This document shows positions 50,370-56,370 of a DNA stretch of 56,370 nt, one piece after another (position 1 is the stretch's first letter; each line of letters opens with the position of its first letter). The DNA is taken from assembly GCA_021781655.1 (NCBI GenBank), contig JAJXWJ010000013.1, forward strand, positions 1 to 56,370. The letters run 5' to 3'. This DNA comes from Bacillota bacterium (GTDB lineage: Bacteria; Bacillota; Clostridia; Clostridiales; Clostridiaceae). The notes beneath the pieces are model-generated. The model did no database searches and was not told the DNA's origin. It saw only the letters and a list, made by a program, of their open reading frames with translations. Both the position numbers and the translations under genes were made by a program.

Positions 50370-53300
50370 ATTTTCCTGCCAAACCTTTATATACTGCCAA
50401 TCTTTCCTTAGCATCCTTTTCAGTTTTATCAAATAATTCATCAGCCATTTCTGGGAAAGCCTTTTTAAGTGAAGAATATCTAACTTCTCCCATTAAAAAG
50501 TCCTTAAAATCAGCTGTTGGTTCTTTTGAATCTAAATTAAACGGATTATTTCCTGTTTCTTTAAGCTCTGGATTAAATCTATACATAGACCAATAGCCAC
50601 ATTCCACTGCATTTTTAGATTCTAGCTGACTACAGCCCATTCCAGCTTTTAATCCGTGATTAATACATGGAGAATAAGCAATAATTAAAGAAGGTCCTTT
50701 ATATTTTTCAGCTTCAGTTATAGCCTTAATAGTCTGATTTTTATCAGCTCCCATTGAAATTTGCGCTACATAAACATAGCCGTAACTCATAGCCATCATT
50801 CCTAGATCTTTTTTCTTAGTCCTTTTACCACTAGCTGCAAATTGAGCTATTGCTGCTGTAGGAGTAGCTTTAGAAGATTGTCCACCAGTATTGGAGTAAA
50901 CCTCTGTATCAAATACAAATATATTTACATCTTCTCCGGAAGCTAATACGTGGTCAACACCACCATATCCAATATCATAAGCCCAACCGTCGCCACCGAA
51001 AATCCATTGAGATTTTTTAACTAATTGATCTTTATTTTCATAAATTTCATTCACTAAAGGATTATTAGCTTTTTCTTTTTCTAATAGTGGAATTAACCTA
51101 GCTGAAGCAATTTTTGATGCTTCTCCTTCTTCCATATTTTCAAGCCAGTTTATAGCAGCAGCCTTTAATTCTTCAGTTGTTTCTGTTTTTATTAATTCAT
51201 TTACTAAATCTTTTAATTTATTTCTTAATTGTTTTACAGCTAGGTGCATACCTAAACCAAATTCAGCATTATCTTCAAATAATGAGTTAGCCCAAGCTGG
51301 TCCTTGACCTTTTTCATTACAGGTATATGGTTCTGATGGTGCACTTCCGCCCCAGATTGATGTACAACCAGTAGCATTTGCAATCATCATTCTGTCTCCA
51401 AATAATTGTGTAATAAGTCTTGCATATGGAGCCTCTCCACAACCTGCACAAGCACCGTTAAACTCTAATAGTGGTTGCTCAAATTGGCTTCCTTTAACCG
51501 TTTCCTTCTTCATTGGATTAGGTTTTCTAGGCACTTTAAATGCATAATCAAAATAAACTTGCTTATCAAACTGAGTAGCTGCTGGTTTCATAATCAAAGC
51601 TTTATTAGGTGCAGGACATACCTGTGCACAGTTACCACAGCCCGTACAATCAAGTGCAGATATCTTTATTGTGAAATTCAATTTTTCATCGGTTTTAAAA
51701 CCAAGTGCTGGTTTCACTGTAAAGCCTTCTGGGGCATTTTTAACTTCTTCATCATTTAATAAAAACGGTCTTATTACTGAATGCGGACAAACATATGCAC
51801 ATTGATTACATTGTATGCAATTATCTACTTGCCATTCAGGAACATTTATAGCTATTCCTCTCTTTTCATATGCTGCCGTACCATTTGGATAAGTTCCATC
51901 TTCTCTATCGTTAAAGGAACTTACAGGAAGTTTATCTCCTTCTTGTCTATTCATTGGCTCTAGAACTTCAGTAATAAATTTTGGTTTTGAAACTTCTTTA
52001 ACTTCCTCAATTGGTGCAGCCTTCCAAGCTTCTAAAACTTCTATTTTTACTATAGCCTCCACACCTAAATCAATAGCTTCATGATTCATTTTAACTACCT
52101 TTTCACCCTTTTTACCATAGGAAGAAACTACAGCATCTTTTAAATACTTGACTGCATCTTCAATAGGTATGATATTGGCAATCTTAAAAAAGGCAGATTG
52201 CATAATCATATTAATTCTGCCGCCAAGGCCAATACTTTGAGCTATTTTAACAGCATCTAAGGTATAAAAAGAAATATTTTTTTGAGCTAAATATCTCTTC
52301 ATCTCGCCTGGCAATTTCTTGTCCAATTCTTCTGGAGTCCAAGAAGTATTTAATAAAAAGCTTCCGTTTTCTTTTAATCCTTCCAGAACATCATATTTAT
52401 AAACATATGATTGATTATGACAAGCTACGAAATCTGCAGAATTAATTAAATATGGAGATTTAATTGGAGAATTACCAAATCTTAAATGGGATATTGTTAT
52501 TCCTCCTGATTTCTTTGAATCATAAGCAAAATATCCTTGTGCATACATATCAGTATAATCACCAATAATTTTTATAGCACTCTTATTTGCACCTACTGTA
52601 CCGTCAGAACCTAAGCCCCAAAACTTACAAGCTTTTGTTCCTTTTGGGGTAGTATCTATATTTTCAGCTGGTTTTAGAGATGTAAAGGTTACGTCATCAT
52701 TAATTGATAGCGTAAAGCCATTTTTAGGAGTGTCAAGACTTAAATTTTCATAAACAGCTACTATATCACCAGGAACGGTATCTTTAGAGCCTAAGCCGTA
52801 TCTTCCTCCTACTATAACTGGCTTACAATCGCTTTGATAAAATGCTGATAATACATCTTGATATAATGGTTCTCCGAAACTACCAGGCTCTTTTGTTCTA
52901 TCTAATACAGCAATTTTTTCTACTGTTTTAGGTATGTATTTAAAGAAGTGACTAACAGAAAATGGTCTGAATAAATGTACTTTTAATAATCCTACTTTTT
53001 CACCCTTGGATAATAAATAATCTATTGTTTCTTCAATTGCATCACAAACTGAGCCCATTGCAATTATAATTCTTGTTGCATCTTCTGAGCCATAATAATT
53101 GAATAAATGATATTCTCTTCCAGTTATTTTATTTATTTCACTCATATAATTTTCAACGATTTCCGGAAGTGCATTATAAAATTTATTTGCTGCTTCCCTT
53201 CCTTGGAAGTATACATCTGGATTTTCTGCAGTTCCCCTTGTAACTGGATGTTCAGGATTTAAAGCCCTTTTTCTAAAGGCTTTTACTGAATCCATATCCA

Positions 53301-53880
53301 GAAGTGGCCTTAACTCTTCATAATCTATAGTTTCAATCTTTTGAATCTCATGAGATGTTCTAAATCCATCAAAGAAATTAATAAAAGGTACTCTACCCTT
53401 TATTGCAGACAAATGTGCTACAGCAGATAAATCCATAACCTCCTGTACACTACCTTCAGCAAGCATTGCAAAACCAGTTTGCCTTGCTGCCATAACATCC
53501 TGTTGATCTCCAAATATACTCAATGCATTTGTTGCTAAAGCTCTTGCGCTTACATGCAGTACACCAGGTAATAATTCACCAGCCATTTTGTACATGTTAG
53601 GTATCATTAATAATAGTCCTTGAGAAGCAGTAAACGTTGTAGTTAATGCTCCACCTTGAAGCGAACCATGTACTGCACCTGCTGCTCCTCCTTCTGACTG
53701 CATCTCCATAATCTTTACAGTTTGTCCAAATAAATTCTTCCTACCTTGAACTGACCATTCATCAACATGTTCTGCCATTGGCGAAGATGGAGTTATTGGA
53801 AATATAGCTGCAACCTCCGTAAATGCATAAGCAATATGAGCAGCTGCAGTATTTCCATCCATAGTCTTCATCTTTTTCAT
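50368..53880 (-). CDS. nifJ: Pyruvate:ferredoxin (flavodoxin) oxidoreductase
   Basis: 1170 residues, full length for the single-chain enzyme. Domain I: NTAAAHIAYAFTEVAAIFPI with TPSSPMAEHVDEW. Domain III: FWGLGSDGTVGANKSAIKII. Two ferredoxin clusters: CIQCNQCAYVCPHS and CTGCGNCAQVCPAPNKA. Proximal cluster and TPP domain: CAGCGEAPYARLITQLFG, GDGWAYDIGYGGVDHV, DTEVYSNTGGQSSKAT. It converts pyruvate and CoA to acetyl-CoA, CO2 and reduced ferredoxin in the cytoplasm, the entry to acid, solvent and hydrogen formation. The ATG follows AAGGGG. Own promoter and terminator make it monocistronic. Confidence 0.95.
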   Translation of the reverse strand: MKKMKTMDGNTAAAHIAYAFTEVAAIFPITPSSPMAEHVDEWSVQGRKNLFGQTVKIMEMQSEGGAAGAVHGSLQGGALTTTFTASQGLLLMIPNMYKMAGELLPGVLHVSARALATNALSIFGDQQDVMAARQTGFAMLAEGSVQEVMDLSAVAHLSAIKGRVPFINFFDGFRTSHEIQKIETIDYEELRPLLDMDSVKAFRKRALNPEHPVTRGTAENPDVYFQGREAANKFYNALPEIVENYMSEINKITGREYHLFNYYGSEDATRIIIAMGSVCDAIEETIDYLLSKGEKVGLLKVHLFRPFSVSHFFKYIPKTVEKIAVLDRTKEPGSFGEPLYQDVLSAFYQSDCKPVIVGGRYGLGSKDTVPGDIVAVYENLSLDTPKNGFTLSINDDVTFTSLKPAENIDTTPKGTKACKFWGLGSDGTVGANKSAIKIIGDYTDMYAQGYFAYDSKKSGGITISHLRFGNSPIKSPYLINSADFVACHNQSYVYKYDVLEGLKENGSFLLNTSWTPEELDKKLPGEMKRYLAQKNISFYTLDAVKIAQSIGLGGRINMIMQSAFFKIANIIPIEDAVKYLKDAVVSSYGKKGEKVVKMNHEAIDLGVEAIVKIEVLEAWKAAPIEEVKEVSKPKFITEVLEPMNRQEGDKLPVSSFNDREDGTYPNGTAAYEKRGIAINVPEWQVDNCIQCNQCAYVCPHSVIRPFLLNDEEVKNAPEGFTVKPALGFKTDEKLNFTIKISALDCTGCGNCAQVCPAPNKALIMKPAATQFDKQVYFDYAFKVPRKPNPMKKETVKGSQFEQPLLEFNGACAGCGEAPYARLITQLFGDRMMIANATGCTSIWGGSAPSEPYTCNEKGQGPAWANSLFEDNAEFGLGMHLAVKQLRNKLKDLVNELIKTETTEELKAAAINWLENMEEGEASKIASARLIPLLEKEKANNPLVNEIYENKDQLVKKSQWIFGGDGWAYDIGYGGVDHVLASGEDVNIFVFDTEVYSNTGGQSSKATPTAAIAQFAASGKRTKKKDLGMMAMSYGYVYVAQISMGADKNQTIKAITEAEKYKGPSLIIAYSPCINHGLKAGMGCSQLESKNAVECGYWSMYRFNPELKETGNNPFNLDSKEPTADFKDFLMGEVRYSSLKKAFPEMADELFDKTEKDAKERLAVYKGLAGK

Positions 53881-53960
53881 ATGAACCCCTTCTTTCTCAT
53901 AAATTTGTTAAAGCATAATCCTTAGTTTTAAACCTTTTCATAATTTATCGATACAAGTAC

Positions 53961-53969
53961 ATTTTACCA
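53961..53969 (-). promoter_or_regulatory. Extended -10 promoter of the 1170-residue PFOR gene
   Basis: On the minus strand TGG followed by TAAAAT, an extended -10. The -35 region (TATATC at 17 bases) is poor. It would give a leader of about 75 bases. The whole gap 53881-54060 holds this, the next terminator and AT-rich DNA only. Confidence 0.45.
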
Positions 53970-54023
53970 TAAATTAATATTCTGATATATTAAAATATTA
54001 TAAATTTTACGTTTATTTATAAT

Positions 54024-54054
54024 AAAAAAAGAAGCCGCACAAGGCGACTTCTAA
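54024..54054 (-). terminator. Terminator after the upstream PFOR gene
   Basis: On the minus strand AGAAGTCGC pairs with GCGGCTTCT (one U-G pair) around CTTGT and is followed by seven T, shortly after the stop codon at 54061. Confidence 0.88.
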
Positions 54055-54060
54055 TTTTTA

Positions 54061-56370
54061 TTATTTATAAAGTTCTACTAACTTTAATAAATGATCATAA
54101 CGTTCCATAGCAGCTTTTTCATTTTCAGCAAATAACTTTTCAGCTCTTTCTGGGAATGCACGTTTTAATCTGCTGTAACGTGTTTCATTATTTAAGAAGT
54201 CTTGGTAAGTTCCATCACCTGGTTTAGATGTAAGTGTGAATGGATTCTTTCCTTCAGCCTTAAGTAATGGGTTAAAGCTAAATAGATTCCAGTAACCAGC
54301 TTTAACAGCTGATTTCATTTCATCTTGACAGTGGTTCATTCCACCCTTAACTCCGTGAAGTTCACATGGAGCATATCCGATGATCAATGAAGGACCATTG
54401 TAAGCTTCTGCTTCAGAAATAGCTTTTAAAGTTTGAGCTGGGTTTGCGCCTAGAGCGATTTGTGCTACATATACATAACCATAGCTCATAGCGATTTCAG
54501 CAAGGCTCTTTTTACCCATATCTTTACCAGCAGCAGCAAATTGACAAACTTCTCCGATGTTAGAAGCTTTTGATGCTTGTCCACCAGTATTAGAGTACAT
54601 TTCAGTATCGAATACCATAACATTTACGTTCTCACCAGAAGCAAGTACGTGGTCTAATCCACCGAAGCCGATGTCATATGCCCAACCGTCTCCACCAAGA
54701 ATCCAAACTGATTTCTTAGCAAGATATTGTTTCTTTTCTAATATTTCTTTAGAAAGTTCACAACCATTTGCAGCACATTTTTCTATTTCAGCTACTAATG
54801 CTTCTGTAGCAGCAGTATTTTCTTTTGTGCTTTCTTTAGTTTCAACGAATTTAGCAGCAACTGCTTTTAATTCATCTGAAGCTTTATCAGAAGCAGCAAG
54901 TTTAAGAACCTTAGCTATAACTTGATCTCTAAGAGTTTTTTGTCCAAGGTACATACCGAAGCCGTGTTCTGCATTATCTTCAAATAATGAGTTAGCCCAA
55001 GCTGGTCCTTTGTTTGTATCTTTGTTAACTGTATATGGACAAGTTGCAGCAGGACCACCCCAGATTGAAGAACATCCTGTAGCATTTGAAATATACATTT
55101 GCTCACCGAATAATTGAGTAAGTAGACGAGCATATGAAGTTTCAGCACATCCAGCACAGCTTCCTGAGAACTCAAGTAATGGTTGATTAAATTGAGAACC
55201 CTTAACTGTATTATCAGCTGGCATTCCTGGTTTTTTACCTACATTTGCAACTAAGTAATCAAATACTGGTTGTTCATGTAATTGAGATTCTTGAGGAACC
55301 ATTTTAATAGCACCTACTGGACAAACTGTGATACATTCTCCGCAACCCATACAATCAAGTGGAGTAACACTTATTGTAAATTTGTAATCGCTAGCTTTTG
55401 GCTTAGTATCTGCAAGCTTGATGTTTGAAGGAGCTTTTTCAGCTTCAGCAGCATCTAACATAAATGGACGAATTGTAGCATGTGAACATACAAATGAACA
55501 GTTACTACATTGTATACATTTATCTTTATCCCATTCTGGAACAGAAACAGCAGTACCACGTTTTTCATATGCTGAAGCACCAACTTCGAATTGTCCATCT
55601 GCATTATCTAAGAAAGCTGATACAGGAAGACTATCTCCATCCATTAATGCGATTGGATTCATTACTTCTTTTACCATCTTAACTGTAGCAGGACGTCCAA
55701 ATATTTCTGGTTCAGGAGCATCGGCAGCTGGAGTTTTCCAAGAAGCTGGAACTTCAACTTTATGAACTGCATCTACACCTGCATCGATTGCTTTATAGTT
55801 CATTTCTACAATAGCATCGCCTTTTTTACCATAAGATTTTTTAGCAGCAGCCTTCATGAAGGAAACAGCATCTTCTATTGGCATTACATTTGCTAATTTA
55901 AAGAATGCTGATTGAAGAATTGTGTTAGTACGTTTTCCCATACCAATTTCAATTGCTTTATCAATAGCATTGATTGTATATAATTGAATGTTGTTATCTG
56001 CTATATATTTCTTAGCAGCAGCATTAAGTTTAGAATCTAATTCATCGTCAGCCCATTGACAGTTTATCATAAATATTCCGCCTGGCTTAACGTCTTGAAC
56101 CATTTTGTAGCCTTTTACAACATAAGATGGGTTATGACATGCAACAAAGTCAGCTTGATTTATGTAATATGGGCTCTTTATTTGCTTATCGCCAAATCTT
56201 AAGTGAGATATTGTTATACCACCAGTTTTCTTTGAGTCATATTGGAAATATGCTTGAATAAATTTATCTGTATGGTCACCGATGATTTTTGTAGAGTTTT
56301 TATTAGCACCAACAGTACCATCTCCACCAAGTCCCCAGAATTTACATTCTACTGTACCTTGAGCAGAAGT
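54061..56370 (-). CDS. nifJ: Second pyruvate:ferredoxin oxidoreductase (5' part beyond window edge)
   Basis: 770 residues are visible; the frame is open through the window edge, so the first ~400 residues lie outside. The visible part starts in domain III (CKFWGLGGDGTVGANKNSTK) and includes FVACHNPSYVV, clusters CIQCSNCSFVCSHATIRPF and CMGCGECITVCPVGAIK, CAGCAETSYARLLTQLFG, and GDGWAYDIGFGGLDHV with FDTEMYSNTGGQASKAS. It is clearly paralogous to the next gene but differs in the third ligand loop (CAGCAE for CAGCGE) and has a more GC-tolerant, restricted codon use, as for a highly expressed gene. Both are complete in catalytic motifs. An internal Met at 56103 is not the start. Confidence 0.93.
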   Translation of the reverse strand, partial: TSAQGTVECKFWGLGGDGTVGANKNSTKIIGDHTDKFIQAYFQYDSKKTGGITISHLRFGDKQIKSPYYINQADFVACHNPSYVVKGYKMVQDVKPGGIFMINCQWADDELDSKLNAAAKKYIADNNIQLYTINAIDKAIEIGMGKRTNTILQSAFFKLANVMPIEDAVSFMKAAAKKSYGKKGDAIVEMNYKAIDAGVDAVHKVEVPASWKTPAADAPEPEIFGRPATVKMVKEVMNPIALMDGDSLPVSAFLDNADGQFEVGASAYEKRGTAVSVPEWDKDKCIQCSNCSFVCSHATIRPFMLDAAEAEKAPSNIKLADTKPKASDYKFTISVTPLDCMGCGECITVCPVGAIKMVPQESQLHEQPVFDYLVANVGKKPGMPADNTVKGSQFNQPLLEFSGSCAGCAETSYARLLTQLFGEQMYISNATGCSSIWGGPAATCPYTVNKDTNKGPAWANSLFEDNAEHGFGMYLGQKTLRDQVIAKVLKLAASDKASDELKAVAAKFVETKESTKENTAATEALVAEIEKCAANGCELSKEILEKKQYLAKKSVWILGGDGWAYDIGFGGLDHVLASGENVNVMVFDTEMYSNTGGQASKASNIGEVCQFAAAGKDMGKKSLAEIAMSYGYVYVAQIALGANPAQTLKAISEAEAYNGPSLIIGYAPCELHGVKGGMNHCQDEMKSAVKAGYWNLFSFNPLLKAEGKNPFTLTSKPGDGTYQDFLNNETRYSRLKRAFPERAEKLFAENEKAAMERYDHLLKLVELYK

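Noticed and set aside
53905-53911. TTGTTAA, a Rex half-site, in the PFOR leader
   Set aside because: The second half (TTAACAA) is not present at the required distance.
53945-53951. TCGATAA on the minus strand upstream of the PFOR gene
   Set aside because: No TAAA element at 15 or 16 bases, and PFOR is not a motility gene.
54915-55175. Minus-strand open frame of 86 codons inside the upstream PFOR gene
   Set aside because: It is out of frame with the conserved PFOR sequence and has no ribosome site.
56101-56103. Met codon as apparent start of the upstream PFOR gene
   Set aside because: The same frame is open to the window edge and encodes conserved PFOR sequence, so the gene is cut by the edge and not truncated.
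1-56370. CRISPR arrays, tRNA or rRNA genes, insertion sequences, prophage
   Set aside because: I saw no regularly spaced repeats, no transposase or phage motifs and no cloverleaf or rRNA-like sequence.

Overview
The window comes from a very AT-rich, motile, anaerobic Firmicute, almost certainly a Clostridium. The basis is the codon use, the strong AGGAGG-type ribosome binding sites, the Gram-positive flagellar gene set (FliW/CsrA, FliY, CheC, CheD) and two pyruvate:ferredoxin oxidoreductases. I cannot fix the species from sequence alone. Every gene I can support is on the minus strand, so the window reads from high to low coordinates.

Layout in the direction of transcription. (1) 56370-50368: two tandem PFOR genes, the first cut by the window edge, each with its own terminator. 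(2) 50205-47392: a short housekeeping run with a DUF1292 protein carrying a Cys/His-rich head, a HAD-IB phosphatase, a class IV aminotransferase and a BglG/GlcT-type antiterminator. (3) 47289-36821: a chemotaxis and motor-switch operon, fapA-cheW-cheD-cheB-cheR-cheA-cheC-cheY-cheW-fliM-fliY, closed by a terminator. (4) 36688-29161: the late flagellar operon flgM-flgN-flgK-flgL-fliW-csrA-flaG-orf95-fliS-fliD-fliT-like. (5) 29013-28183: the main flagellin gene hag with a long structured leader and a strong terminator. (6) 28003-1348: a flagellar glycosylation island of 24 genes. (7) 1285-461: a second, divergent flagellin-like gene with a terminator. (8) 134-1: the first 44 codons of flgB, starting the basal-body operon.

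Five promoters of the sigma-D (sigma-28) type, (C/A)TAAA-N16-(A/T)CGATA(A/T), all with exactly 16 bases between the elements, precede the chemotaxis operon, flgM, hag, the glycosylation island and the second flagellin. Motor switch, filament, chaperones, filament sugars and anti-sigma factor would therefore be under one sigma factor. The hag leader also has a hairpin with an AGGA loop just upstream of the Shine-Dalgarno, as expected for a CsrA target. csrA and its antagonist fliW lie about 3.5 kb away, so the FliW-CsrA-Hag homeostasis loop can be read in this window.

The glycosylation island encodes a pseudaminic-acid-type route (PseB, PseC, PseG, PseI, SpsF-like cytidylyltransferase) and a Maf/DUF115 protein that would transfer the nonulosonic acid to flagellin. 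No GNAT-type PseH is visible. An ATP-grasp ligase with a HAD hydrolase sits inside the core, and a left-handed beta-helix acyltransferase lies elsewhere in the island, so the amino sugar may be acylated in a non-standard way. Two accessory blocks flank the core. One has large GT2 proteins with TPR repeats, two of them also with a methyltransferase-like domain. The other is a more AT-rich run in which seven consecutive genes carry the same small Rossmann-like module (FGTG...YIDND...IIASQ) fused at either end to GT2, GT10, SGNH-like or acyltransferase domains. That repeated module is the strongest candidate here for an undescribed system.
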